64,000 bases of DNA from AC-32 sp963772975 (GTDB lineage Bacteria > Actinomycetota > Thermoleophilia > Gaiellales > Gaiellaceae), in the NCBI GenBank assembly GCA_963772975.1, contig CAVYZH010000010.1:496001-560000 (forward strand). The letters are read 5' to 3'. Below are positions 16,151 to 28,129 of this stretch, piece after piece. The notes below the pieces were generated by a model. The model was not told where the DNA came from and made no database searches. It was given only the letters and a program-made list of their open reading frames with translations. Within the stretch, counting starts at the first letter, position 1; every line of letters starts with the position of its first letter. The translations under genes were made by a program, and so were the position numbers.

Positions 16151-18279
16151 GACACGGTCCTCCTCGCGGCGACTGCCGCCTGGCCGTAGCTTATGCCGCC
16201 GTCGTTCGGTGGTACCAGCCGGTGCGAGAGGACGCGGAAGCCTTGTTGCTCGAGCCGCTCGCGGGTCGAGGCCAGCAGGCGCAAATTCTGGAAGCTGCCG
16301 CCCGAGAGCACGACCGTCCGCGGTTCGCCGATCGCAGCGCAGGCTTCCGCGGCGGCGGCCGCAACCGTCTCATGGAAGCGCGCCGCCACCTCCTCGCGCG
16401 GGCGTCCCTGCCGAACCTCCAAGTAACAGACTGTTACTAGCTCTGTCGGGTCGCCTAAGCTCCACGGGTACGGCTCGGCGGGCCTCTCGCCGGCCAGCTG
16501 CTCGAGCTCGATTGCCGCCTGGCCCTCGTAGCTGACGTGCTTGCGGAGACCGAGCACGGCCGCGACGGCGTCGAACAGGCGCCCCAGGCCGCAGGCGAGC
16601 GGCGGGTTGAGCTTCAAGCTCTCGCGCACCTGCGTCCACTCGGGCCACGGCACCTCGAGCCCTGCGCGTTCGAGGTGCACCGCGGCCATGCGCCAGGGCT
16701 CTCGGATCGCCGCCTCACCGCCGGGCAGCGGGACCGGCTCCAGATGGGCGAGCCGCTCGAAGCCGGCGAGGTCGCAGCGCAGCAGCTCGGAGCCCCAGAG
16801 CGTCCCGTCGGTGCCGTAACCGGTGCCGTCGAAGACGAGCGCAAGCACCGGGCCGGTCTCGCCGTGCTCGGCCAGGCAGGCCGCCGCGTGGGCATGGTGA
16901 TGTTGCACGCCGACGAGCTCGACGTCCTGCTCGCGCGCCCACTTCGTCGCCAGGTACTCGGGGTGGAGGTCGTGAACGACGAGCTCGGGCTCGAGTCGAA
17001 GCATCGCCAGGTAGAGCGCGAGGTCGGCGCGGAAGGCACGGTAGGCGGGCTCGGAGTCGAGGTCGCCGAGGTGCGCCGACAGGAACGCCTCGGCGCCGCG
17101 AGCGACGCAGAAGGTGCTCTTCAGCTCGGCTCCCGCTGCGACCAGCGGGGAAGCGACGTCGGAGAGCGGCAGCGCAGCAGGCACGTGCCCGCGCGAGCGA
17201 CGGAGCGGGAACTCGGCCCGCACGACCGAGTCCTCGCAGCGGCGGTGGATCGGGCGGTTGTGGCCGAGGAAGGCGTCCGCGATCCCTTCGAGCCGCTTGC
17301 GTGCGTCCGTGTCCTCGTAGGCGATCGGCTCGTCGGAGACGTTCCCGCTCGTCAGCACGAGCGGCCCCTCGAAGTCGGCGGCCAGCAGGTGGTGGAGCGG
17401 CGAATAGGGCAGCATGAGCCCGAGCCACGGCGTCCCGGGCGCGACCGAGCGGGCGACCCCGGTGGCCGCGCGCCGGCGCACGAGCACGACCGGCCGCGCC
17501 GGCGAGCGCAGCAGCTCGAGCTCGGCCGGCGAGAGCTCGGCCAGCGACTCAGGCTCGGCCGTCAGGACGGCGAACGGCTTCTCCTCGCGGTGCTTGCGCG
17601 CGCGCAGCCGCGAGACCGCGTCCTCGTCGGCCGAGTCGCAAGCGAGGTGGTAGCCGCCGAGCCCCTTGACCGCCAGGATCCGCCCGTCGCGCAGCAGCCC
17701 CACCGCCTCCTCGAGCGGCATCGTCAGCCGCGGGCCGCACGCCGGACAGCAGTTCGGCTCGGCATGAAAGCGCCGGTCGAGCGGATCCTCGTATTCCCTG
17801 CGGCAGTCCTCGCAGAGTCGGAAGCCGGCCATGGTCGTGCTCGCGCGGTCGTAGGGGACCGAGCGGACGATCGTGAAGCGCGGCCCGCACCGGGTGCAGT
17901 TCAGGAACGGGTAGCGGTAGCGCCGGTCGGCCGGGTCGAACAGCTCGAGCACGCACTCCTCGCAGGTGGCCACGTCCGGCGGGATCAGCGCGGCACCTGC
18001 GGTGGGCCGGCTCGCGACGATGCGGAAGGAGCGCTCGCCCAGCGGCGGCAACGGCTCCGAAACGACCGCCTCGACGCGCGCCAGCGGCGGCGCCTCGGTC
18101 CGCAGTCCCTCGGCGAACGCCTCGAGCGCGCCCTCCTCGCCCTCGACCTCGGCCACGACGCCGTTGCCGTCATTCAGGACGAAGCCGCTGAGCCCGCGCC
18201 GCGTGGCGAGCCCGTAGACGAACGGCCGGAAGCCGACGCCCTGGACGACGCCTGAGACGCGAAAGCGGCGGCGGCTCAT
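16141..18279 (-). CDS. hypF: Carbamoyltransferase HypF
   Basis: HypF makes the carbamoyl group, transferred to HypE, that becomes the CN ligand. The 712-residue product has the full domain order. An N-terminal acylphosphatase domain (VSGVVQGVGFRPFVYGLA) is followed by two C4 zinc fingers (CEECVLELF with CTRCGPRF, then CEDCRREY with CCPACGPRL). A YrdC-like domain (VKGLGGYHLACDS) and a Kae1-like carbamoyltransferase domain with HHHAHAAACLAEHG, DGTGYGTDGTLWGSE and SGGSFQN follow. It is the first gene of the hyp operon, divergent from the hydrogenase genes with an 85-bp gap at 18280-18364. Confidence 0.96.
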   Translation of the reverse strand: MSRRRFRVSGVVQGVGFRPFVYGLATRRGLSGFVLNDGNGVVAEVEGEEGALEAFAEGLRTEAPPLARVEAVVSEPLPPLGERSFRIVASRPTAGAALIPPDVATCEECVLELFDPADRRYRYPFLNCTRCGPRFTIVRSVPYDRASTTMAGFRLCEDCRREYEDPLDRRFHAEPNCCPACGPRLTMPLEEAVGLLRDGRILAVKGLGGYHLACDSADEDAVSRLRARKHREEKPFAVLTAEPESLAELSPAELELLRSPARPVVLVRRRAATGVARSVAPGTPWLGLMLPYSPLHHLLAADFEGPLVLTSGNVSDEPIAYEDTDARKRLEGIADAFLGHNRPIHRRCEDSVVRAEFPLRRSRGHVPAALPLSDVASPLVAAGAELKSTFCVARGAEAFLSAHLGDLDSEPAYRAFRADLALYLAMLRLEPELVVHDLHPEYLATKWAREQDVELVGVQHHHAHAAACLAEHGETGPVLALVFDGTGYGTDGTLWGSELLRCDLAGFERLAHLEPVPLPGGEAAIREPWRMAAVHLERAGLEVPWPEWTQVRESLKLNPPLACGLGRLFDAVAAVLGLRKHVSYEGQAAIELEQLAGERPAEPYPWSLGDPTELVTVCYLEVRQGRPREEVAARFHETVAAAAAEACAAIGEPRTVVLSGGSFQNLRLLASTRERLEQQGFRVLSHRLVPPNDGGISYGQAAVAARRTVSCA

Positions 18280-18364
18280 TGGTGCATTGAACCGCGCTTG
18301 GCCGCACTGGCAATCCGGGAAGGCACGGATGTAGCCTCCCTCGCTTGGGGGCGATGCTCACGAC

Positions 18365-19492
18365 ATGACGCGAGTAATCGAGCCAGGGGCACTGGAGGCG
18401 CTCGTCGCCGCTTTGCGCGAGCGGGGCTATCGCGTGCTCGGCCCGACGTTGTCCGGCGGGGCGATCGTCTACGACGAGCTCGAGTCCGCATCCGAGCTGC
18501 CGGCCGGCTGGACCGACGTCCAGGAGCCCGGGAGCTACCGGCTCGAGCGGCGTGACGACAATGCGCGGTTCGGGTATGCGGTCGGGCCACACTCCTGGAA
18601 ACAGTTCCTGCTCCCACCCCGCCTGCGGCTCTGGCGTGCGGAGCGCGACGGCGACGGCGGCTTCGAGGTCGAGCAGGAACCGACGGAGGAGACCCGGTTT
18701 GCGTTCCTCGGCGTGCGCTCCTGCGAGCTGCACGCGATCGAGATCCAGGACAAGGTGTTCCTGGGCGGCCGCGTCCAGGACCGCGACTACAGCGCGCGGC
18801 GCGAGGACGCCTTCTTCGTCGCCGTCAACTGCTTCGAGCCCGGCGGCACCTGCTTCTGCGACTCGATGGGTACCGGGCCCAAGGTCGAGAGCGGCTACGA
18901 CCTGGCGCTGACGGAGATCCTCGAGGGCGAGCACCGGCTGCTGGTCGAGGCCGGCAGCGAGCGTGGGGAGGAGGTGCTGGCCGAGCTGCCGGGCCGGGAG
19001 GCGACGCCCACCGACCTCGAGGCCGCGGGCGCCGCCGTCGAGGGCGCGCGCCACAAGATGGGCCGGCAGCTGGACGCCACCGACCTGCACGGGCTGCTCC
19101 GGCGCAACCTCGAGCACCCACGCTGGGACGAGGTTGCCGAGCGCTGCCTGACCTGCGGCAACTGCACGATGGCCTGCCCGACCTGCTTCTGCACGAGCGT
19201 CGAGGACACCACCGACCTCACCGGCCAGAGCGCCGAGCGCCACCGCGTCTGGGAGTCGTGCTACTCGGTCGAGTACTCGCACATCCACGGCGGCTCGATT
19301 CGGCCCAGCGGCCGCTCGCGCTACCGGCAGTGGCTGACGCACAAGTTCGGCACCTGGCACGACCAGTTCGACACCTCCGGCTGTGTCGGCTGCGGGCGCT
19401 GCATCACCTGGTGCCCGGTCGGGATCGACGTGACCGAGGAGCTGACGGCAATCCGCCTGACCGACGAGGAGGCAAGCGATGGAGGCCATTGA
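18365..19492 (+). CDS. Group 3b [NiFe]-hydrogenase beta subunit (iron-sulfur, sulfhydrogenase-type)
   Basis: The 375-residue product is the electron-transfer subunit of the NAD(P)-linked hydrogenase/sulfhydrogenase family (HydB/HyhB type). Two ferredoxin-like [4Fe-4S] sites are visible: C261, C264, C267 and C271 in CLTCGNCTMAC, and C340, C343, C346 and C350 in CVGCGRCITWC. RFAFLGVRSCELHAIEIQD and NCFEPGGTCFCDSMGTGP are family-conserved. It would pass electrons between the NAD(P)-binding gamma subunit and the hydrogenase core in the cytoplasm. It overlaps the cNMP gene by 14 nt. Confidence 0.94.
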   Translation: MTRVIEPGALEALVAALRERGYRVLGPTLSGGAIVYDELESASELPAGWTDVQEPGSYRLERRDDNARFGYAVGPHSWKQFLLPPRLRLWRAERDGDGGFEVEQEPTEETRFAFLGVRSCELHAIEIQDKVFLGGRVQDRDYSARREDAFFVAVNCFEPGGTCFCDSMGTGPKVESGYDLALTEILEGEHRLLVEAGSERGEEVLAELPGREATPTDLEAAGAAVEGARHKMGRQLDATDLHGLLRRNLEHPRWDEVAERCLTCGNCTMACPTCFCTSVEDTTDLTGQSAERHRVWESCYSVEYSHIHGGSIRPSGRSRYRQWLTHKFGTWHDQFDTSGCVGCGRCITWCPVGIDVTEELTAIRLTDEEASDGGH

Positions 19493-19943
19493 CGCCCTGC
19501 TGCGCGACGTGCCTGTGTTCCACGGGCTCGCATCCGAGCAGCTGGAGCTGATCGCCGGCTGCGGGAGCAACGTCCACTTCGATCAGGGCACTGTCCTCTT
19601 CCGCGAGGGCGACCAGGCCGACACCTTCTATCTCGTCCGTCACGGAACCGTCGCGCTAGAAACCTACGTACCGGCGCGCGGGCCGGCGATGATCGAGACC
19701 CTCGAGGCCGGCGAGGTCGTGGGCTGGTCGTGGCTCTTCCCGCCCTACCGCTGGCACTTCGACGCGCGGGCGCTGACACCGCTGCGGGCGACCGCGTTCG
19801 ACGGCGCCTGCCTGCGCGGCAAGTGCGAGGCCGACCCGAAGCTCGGCTACGAGCTGATGTCCCGTTTCGCCCAGGTGCTGATCGAGCGCCTGCAGTGGAC
19901 GAGGCTCCGACTCCTGGATCTCTATGGCCGCGACGGCGCCTGA
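19479..19943 (+). CDS. Cyclic-nucleotide-binding-domain protein within the hydrogenase operon
   Basis: The 154-residue product is a lone CRP-like cNMP-binding domain (VLFREGDQADTFYLVRHG, then LEAGEVVGWSWLFPPYRW), lacking the helix-turn-helix that CRP/FNR regulators carry. It overlaps hydB by 14 nt and the gamma-subunit gene by 20 nt, so it is made together with the enzyme. The usual phosphate-binding G-E-x8-R-A motif is only partly kept (GWSWLFPPYRW), so the ligand may not be cAMP. It may be an allosteric or assembly subunit of the hydrogenase, which is inference from position. Confidence 0.85.
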   Translation: MEAIDALLRDVPVFHGLASEQLELIAGCGSNVHFDQGTVLFREGDQADTFYLVRHGTVALETYVPARGPAMIETLEAGEVVGWSWLFPPYRWHFDARALTPLRATAFDGACLRGKCEADPKLGYELMSRFAQVLIERLQWTRLRLLDLYGRDGA

Positions 19944-20751
19944 GCAGCCGGCGCCGATGGCGCCCCGCCCGTTCCGCGTCACGCGGCGCAGGCGCGAGAC
20001 GAACGACACCTGGACGCTCGAGCTCGAGCCCGTCTCGGGCGCGCCCCTGTCCGTCGCGCCAGGGCAGTTCACGATGCTCTACGCCTTCGGGGTCGGCGAG
20101 GTGCCGATCTCGGTCTCGGGCCAGGCGGACGGGGTGCTCGTGCACACCGTGCGGGCGGTCGGCGCGGTGACCGAGGCGATCTGCGCCGCGAAGCCTGGGA
20201 CCGTGCTCGGCGTGCGCGGGCCGCTCGGCAACGCCTGGCCACTCGGAGAGGGCGGCGACGCGGTCGTGATCGCGGGCGGGATCGGCCTCGCGCCGCTGCG
20301 CGGGGTCGTCCACGAGCTCGTGCGCCGGCGCGACGACTTCGGCGAGGCGGCGATGCTCTACGGCAGCCGTACCCCCGCCGAGCTGCTGTACCCGAAGGAG
20401 CTCGAGCGCTGGCGGCGCACGCTCCAGGTCGACGTCACCGTCGACACGGCCGACCCGGGCTGGGAGGGCAAGGTCGGCTTCGTCGCCAAGCTCGTCGGCT
20501 CGGCCCGCTTCGACCCGGCCGCCGCGACGGCGTTTGTCTGCGGCCCGGAGATCATGATGCGGACGAGCGCGCAGGCGCTGCTCGAGCGCGGCGTCGCGCC
20601 GGAGCGGGTCTTCGTCTCGATGGAGCGGAACATGCAGTGTGGGGTCGGCCTCTGCGGCCACTGCCAGCTCGGCCCGACTCTGATCTGCCGCGACGGCCCC
20701 GTCTATCGCTGGGACGAGGTCGAGCCACTGCTGGCGGTGCGGGAACTATGA
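19924..20751 (+). CDS. Group 3b hydrogenase gamma subunit (FAD/NAD(P)-binding diaphorase)
   Basis: The 275-residue product belongs to the ferredoxin-NADP reductase superfamily: an FAD barrel (APGQFTMLYAFGVGEVPISVS), the nucleotide-binding VVIAGGIGLAPLRG, and YGSRTPAELLYPKEL. A C-terminal [2Fe-2S] site of four cysteines is visible in MQCGVGLCGHCQLGP and LICRDGP. It exchanges electrons between NAD(P)H and the beta/delta subunits. Its stop overlaps the small-subunit start by ATGA. Confidence 0.94.
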   Translation: MAATAPEQPAPMAPRPFRVTRRRRETNDTWTLELEPVSGAPLSVAPGQFTMLYAFGVGEVPISVSGQADGVLVHTVRAVGAVTEAICAAKPGTVLGVRGPLGNAWPLGEGGDAVVIAGGIGLAPLRGVVHELVRRRDDFGEAAMLYGSRTPAELLYPKELERWRRTLQVDVTVDTADPGWEGKVGFVAKLVGSARFDPAAATAFVCGPEIMMRTSAQALLERGVAPERVFVSMERNMQCGVGLCGHCQLGPTLICRDGPVYRWDEVEPLLAVREL

Positions 20752-21512
20752 GAAAGCCGAAGCTCGCCGTCTGGAAGTTCGCCTCGTGCGACGGCTGCCA
20801 GCTCTCGCTGCTCGACTGCGAGGACGAGCTGCTCGCGCTGGCGGGCGAGGTCGAGATCGCATACTTCGTCGAGGCGCGGCGCGCGACCGCGAAAGGGCCG
20901 TACGACCTCTCGCTCGTCGAGGGCTCGGTCACGACCGCGCACGATGCCGAGCGGATCCAGGAGGTGCGGCGCGTCTCGAAGAAGCTCGTCACGATCGGAG
21001 CCTGTGCGACCGCCGGCGGGATCCAGGCGCTGAAGAACTTCTCCGACGTGGACGAGTTCGTCTCGGCCGTCTACGCCACGCCGGCCTACATCTCGACGCT
21101 CGAGACCTCGACGCCGATCTCCGCGCACGTGCCGGTCGACTACGAGCTGCACGGCTGCCCGATCAACAAGGCGCAGCTGCTCGAGGTGCTGACCGCCTTC
21201 CTGCACGGACGCCGCCCGCAGATCTCCTCGGCCAGCGTCTGCCAGGAGTGCAAGCGGCGCGGCAACGTCTGCGTGATGGTCGCCCACGGCACACCGTGCC
21301 TCGGGCCGGTCACGCACGCGGGCTGCGGCGCGCTCTGCCCGGCCTACGACCGCGGCTGCTACGGCTGCTTCGGGCCGATGGAGACGCCGAACACGGTCTC
21401 GCTGACGAAGCAGCTGCGGGTGCTCGGCCTCGGCGACGCGGGCGTCGAGCGCGTTTTTCGCACCTTCAACGTCGAAGCGTTCGAGGGGTCCCGGGCGGCC
21501 GCCGATGCCTGA
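20748..21512 (+). CDS. Group 3b [NiFe]-hydrogenase small (delta) subunit
   Basis: The 254-residue product is the iron-sulfur small subunit. It opens KLAVWKFASCDGCQLSLLDC, whose C14 and C17 are proximal-cluster ligands. GACATAGGIQALKN and ELHGCPINKAQLLE supply further ligands. A second cluster region follows (VCQECKRRGNVC, CLGPVTHAGCGALCPAY, CYGCFGP). There is no twin-arginine signal, consistent with the cytoplasmic group 3b enzymes. The ATG at 20748 overlaps the gamma-subunit stop and is better than the longer in-frame ORF. It overlaps the large subunit by 8 nt. Confidence 0.95.
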   Translation: MRKPKLAVWKFASCDGCQLSLLDCEDELLALAGEVEIAYFVEARRATAKGPYDLSLVEGSVTTAHDAERIQEVRRVSKKLVTIGACATAGGIQALKNFSDVDEFVSAVYATPAYISTLETSTPISAHVPVDYELHGCPINKAQLLEVLTAFLHGRRPQISSASVCQECKRRGNVCVMVAHGTPCLGPVTHAGCGALCPAYDRGCYGCFGPMETPNTVSLTKQLRVLGLGDAGVERVFRTFNVEAFEGSRAAADA

Positions 21513-22803
21513 ACGGAGGACGAAGACGATCCGCACCGACTACCTCGCCCGGGTCGAGGGCGAAGGGGCGATGCAGGTGACGATCGACGGCCGTGAGGTC
21601 ACAGACGTGAAGCTGAAGATTTACGAGCCGCCGCGGTTTTTCGAGGCGTTCCTGCGTGGCCGTGCGTTCACGGAGGCGCCCGACATCACGGCTCGGATCT
21701 GCGGAATCTGCCCGGTTGCGTACCAGATGAGCTCGGTGCAGGCGATGGAGCAGGCCTGCGGCCTCGAGGTCGGCGGGCAGCTGCGCGCCCTTCGCCGCCT
21801 CCTCTACTGCGGCGAGTGGATCGAGAGCCATGCGCTGCACGTCTTCATGCTCCACCTGCCGGATTTCCTCGGCTACGAGAGCGCGATCGAGGTCGCGCGC
21901 GAGAACCCGGAGCTCGTCGCGCGGGCGCTCGAGCTGAAGAAGACCGGCAACGAGGTCATGACCGTCGTCGGCGGCCGCGAGGTGCATCCGATCAACGTCA
22001 AGGTCGGAGGCTGGTACCGCGTTCCGCGGAAGCGAGAGCTCGCGCCGCTCGTGGAGAAGCTCGAGCGCGCGCGGGAGATCGCGCTCGAGGCGGTGCGCGT
22101 CACGGCCGGCCTCGACTTCCCCGACTACGAGCACGACTACGAGCTCGTTGCGTTGTCCGAGCGGGGGGAGTACCCGATCGACCGGGGGCGGATCGTCTCC
22201 AACCGCGGCCTCGACATCGCGGTCGTCGAGTACGACGAGCATTTCGTCGAGGAGCACGTCGAGTGGTCGAACGCGCTCCATTCGCAAGTACGCGGACGCG
22301 GCTCGTACCTGTGCGGGCCGCTGGCCCGCTTCGCACTCGGCTTCGAGCAGCTCTCGCCGCTCGCGCAGGAGGTTGCGGCCGAGGCGGATGTCGGCCCCGG
22401 CGAGCGGAACCCGTTCCGGAGCATCGTCGTACGCTCCGTGGAGATGGTGTACGCGGCAGACGAGGCGCTGCGCTTGATCGCCGAATACGAGGAGCCGGAC
22501 TCACCAGCCGTCGAGGTCACGCCCCGAGCCGGTGTCGGCTACGGCTGCACCGAGGCGCCGCGCGGGATCCTCTACCACCGCTATCGAATCGACGACGAGG
22601 GGACGATCCTCGATGCCAAGATCGTGCCGCCGACCTCGCAGAACCAGCGGACGATCGAGGAAGACCTGCGCGGGGTGGTGGAACGCTCGCTCGATATCCC
22701 CGACGAGGAGCTGACACTGCTTTGCGAACAGACGATCCGTAACTACGACCCCTGCATCTCGTGCGCGACTCACTTCCTCAACCTCGAAGTCCGGCGCCGC
22801 TGA
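21505..22803 (+). CDS. Group 3b [NiFe]-hydrogenase large (alpha) subunit
   Basis: The 432-residue catalytic subunit has both nickel-binding motifs: RICGICPV (C66, C69) and DPCISCATH (C417, C420) near the C-terminus. Only nine residues, FLNLEVRRR, follow His423, the expected cut site of the maturation endopeptidase encoded next. EYLARVEGEG-like text at the start (TDYLARVEGEGAMQVTI) and GVGYGCTEAPRGILYH match the group 3 large subunits. It would oxidise or evolve H2 coupled to NAD(P) in the cytoplasm; group 3b enzymes can also reduce polysulfide. Confidence 0.96.
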   Translation: MPERRTKTIRTDYLARVEGEGAMQVTIDGREVTDVKLKIYEPPRFFEAFLRGRAFTEAPDITARICGICPVAYQMSSVQAMEQACGLEVGGQLRALRRLLYCGEWIESHALHVFMLHLPDFLGYESAIEVARENPELVARALELKKTGNEVMTVVGGREVHPINVKVGGWYRVPRKRELAPLVEKLERAREIALEAVRVTAGLDFPDYEHDYELVALSERGEYPIDRGRIVSNRGLDIAVVEYDEHFVEEHVEWSNALHSQVRGRGSYLCGPLARFALGFEQLSPLAQEVAAEADVGPGERNPFRSIVVRSVEMVYAADEALRLIAEYEEPDSPAVEVTPRAGVGYGCTEAPRGILYHRYRIDDEGTILDAKIVPPTSQNQRTIEEDLRGVVERSLDIPDEELTLLCEQTIRNYDPCISCATHFLNLEVRRR

Positions 22804-23258
22804 GAGCGATCTGCGTCGGCAACGCTTTCCGCGGCGACGACGCGGCCGGGCTCGAGGTCGCGAAGCTGCTGCGGGGGACGCTGCCCGAGGGCGCCGAGGT
22901 CCTCGAGCGCGAGGGCGAGCCGACGGCGCTGATGGACGCGTGGGAAGGTGCCGAGGCGGTCTGGCTGGTGGACGCCGTCAGCTCCGGGGCGCCGAGCGGC
23001 ACCGTCCACAGAATCAATGCAGGCGAGGAGGAGCTCCCGGCCGGACTCTTCCACGCCTCGACCCATGCGTTCGGGCTCGCTGAGGCGGTCGAGTTGGCGC
23101 GCGCGCTCGGCCGGCTGCCGGGCCACACCGTCGTGTTCGGGATCGAGGGCGCGCGTTTCGAGGCGGGCGACGAGTTGAGCCCCGAGGTGGCGGCGGCCGT
23201 CCCCAGGGTCGCGGAGTCCGTGCGGGAGGAGGCGGCGGCGTGCACGAGCAGGCGCTGA
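22761..23258 (+). CDS. Hydrogenase maturation endopeptidase (HycI/HoxW family)
   Basis: The 165-residue protein has the family pattern ICVGNAFRGDDAAGLEVA (D of RGDD is a nickel ligand), VWLVDAVSSGAPSGTVHRI and STHAFGLAEAVELARAL with the second nickel-ligand histidine. It trims the C-terminal tail of the large-subunit precursor after nickel insertion. The frame opens at GTG 22761, overlapping the large subunit by 43 nt. The homologous part begins at CTG 22800, which shares a CTGA with that gene's stop, so the true start is uncertain. Confidence 0.9.
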   Translation: MRDSLPQPRSPAPLRAICVGNAFRGDDAAGLEVAKLLRGTLPEGAEVLEREGEPTALMDAWEGAEAVWLVDAVSSGAPSGTVHRINAGEEELPAGLFHASTHAFGLAEAVELARALGRLPGHTVVFGIEGARFEAGDELSPEVAAAVPRVAESVREEAAACTSRR

Positions 23259-23503
23259 TGCGCGACCTGATACAGAAGATCGCAGCAGAGGCGAAAGCGG
23301 AGGGCGCGGCACGCGTGACCCGGATCCGCGTCCGCCTGGGTGCGCTCTCGCACCTGACCGAAGAACACTTCCGCGAGCACTTCGAGGACGCCTCGCGCGG
23401 CACCGTCGCCGAGGGCGCCGCCGTGGAAGCGAAGCTCGGCATCGATCCGACGGAGCCGCACGCCCAGGGCGTCGTGCTCGAGTCGGTCGAGGTCGAGGTC
23501 TAG
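23240..23503 (+). CDS. HypA-like nickel-insertion protein lacking the zinc-finger cysteines
   Basis: The 87-residue product starts GTG (read Met) with the invariant MHE: Met1/His2 and Glu3 are the nickel-binding N-terminus of HypA. LGALSHLTEEHFREHFEDASRGT matches the family middle. The last 30 residues (VEAKLGIDPTEPHAQGVVLE) take the place where canonical HypA, of about 113 residues, has two CxxC zinc motifs. No cysteine is present at all. It may be a divergent HypA or a nickel-delivery partner of lower stability. No hypB is visible in this window. Confidence 0.8.
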   Translation: MHEQALMRDLIQKIAAEAKAEGAARVTRIRVRLGALSHLTEEHFREHFEDASRGTVAEGAAVEAKLGIDPTEPHAQGVVLESVEVEV

Positions 23504-23551
23504 GTGGGCACGTCAGCAGTTGTCGCGGCACTGTTCCCGCCGACGACCTGC

Positions 23552-24561
23552 TCACCAGGGCCCGTAGATGCCGCTGTTGGCCTTCCGCAGCGCGCCCACG
23601 TAGCCCGCTCTCTGGTAGACCGTCTCGTCCGCGTCGGGCGGCACGGCGAGCATCCCGCGCAGGTCGTCGACGGTTGCGAATCCCTTGCGTGCCATCCAGT
23701 CCGCCAGGCCGTCGAGGAGCACGGTTGCATGCTCGGGGCCGTGCCGCAGCAGCGCTGTCGCGGTCATCACGACGTCGGCACCGGCAAGGAGGTACTTGGC
23801 CACGTCGTCCGAGGTCTCGACGCCGGTGGTCGCCGCGAGCGAGGCGCGGACCCGTCCATGCAGGAGCGCGATCCACGTGCGCGGCAGCCGCGCCTCGGCC
23901 GGGCGGGAGAGGCCAACCCGGGGCACTACGGCGAGGGTGTCGGAGTCGATGTCGGGTTGCAGGAACCGGTTGAACAGCACCAGGGCGTCCGCGCCCGCCT
24001 CGTCCAGCCGCAGCGCCATCTCGCCGGTCGAGCTGAAGTACGGGCTCAGCTTGACCGCCACCGGCAGGCTGACCGCGTTCTTGACCCGCGTGAGGACGTC
24101 GACGTGCCGCTGCTCGACATCGCGGCCCGAGATGCGCGGGTCGCCGGGGAGGTAATAGATGTTCAGCTCGATTGCAGCTGCGCCGACATCCTGCATGGCG
24201 CGCGCGTAGTCGGCCCAGCCGCTGGGCGTGACACCGTTGAGGCTGCCGATCACCGGGACCTCGACGGCGGCGGCCGCGCGCTCGAGCAGGCTCAGGTATT
24301 GGGCCGGGCCGGGCTCGTCTTCGGCGGCGGCCGGGAAGTAGGAGAGCGACTCCGCAAAGCTCTCGGTGCCGGCGTCGACCAGCAGCGCGTTCTCGGCCGC
24401 CTCGCGGCGAAGCTGCTCCTCGAAGAGCGAGTAGAGGACGACTGCACCGACGCCGGCATCGGCGAGCCGCCGCACGCCGTCCACGGTCTGGGAGAGCGGG
24501 GACGCGGAGGCGACGAGCGGGTTGCGCAACGCCAGGCCCATGTAGCCGGTCGAAAGGTCCA

Positions 24562-24562
<1 letters not shown>
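23552..24562 (-). CDS. Dihydroorotate dehydrogenase-like flavoprotein
   Basis: This 336-residue TIM-barrel protein of the DHOD superfamily (LSTGYMGLALRNPLVASASPLS, AAAIELNIYYLPGDP, LPVAVKLSPYF, ADALVLFNRF, GVETSDDVAKYLLAGADVVM) binds FMN. The catalytic residue position of true PyrD is not clearly kept, so pyrimidine synthesis is doubtful. Members encoded beside PFOR and GltD-like flavoproteins are of unknown function. Its ATG at 24562 shares one base with the nifJ stop (TGATG), so it is the last gene of the 23552-29764 operon. Confidence 0.85.
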
Positions 24563-28128
<3,566 letters not shown>

Positions 28129-28129
28129 C

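Noticed and set aside
20637..20747. N-terminal extension of the hydrogenase small subunit in the same frame
   Set aside because: It overlaps the gamma-subunit coding sequence and is Arg/Pro-rich; the ATG at 20748 with its ATGA coupling is the family start.
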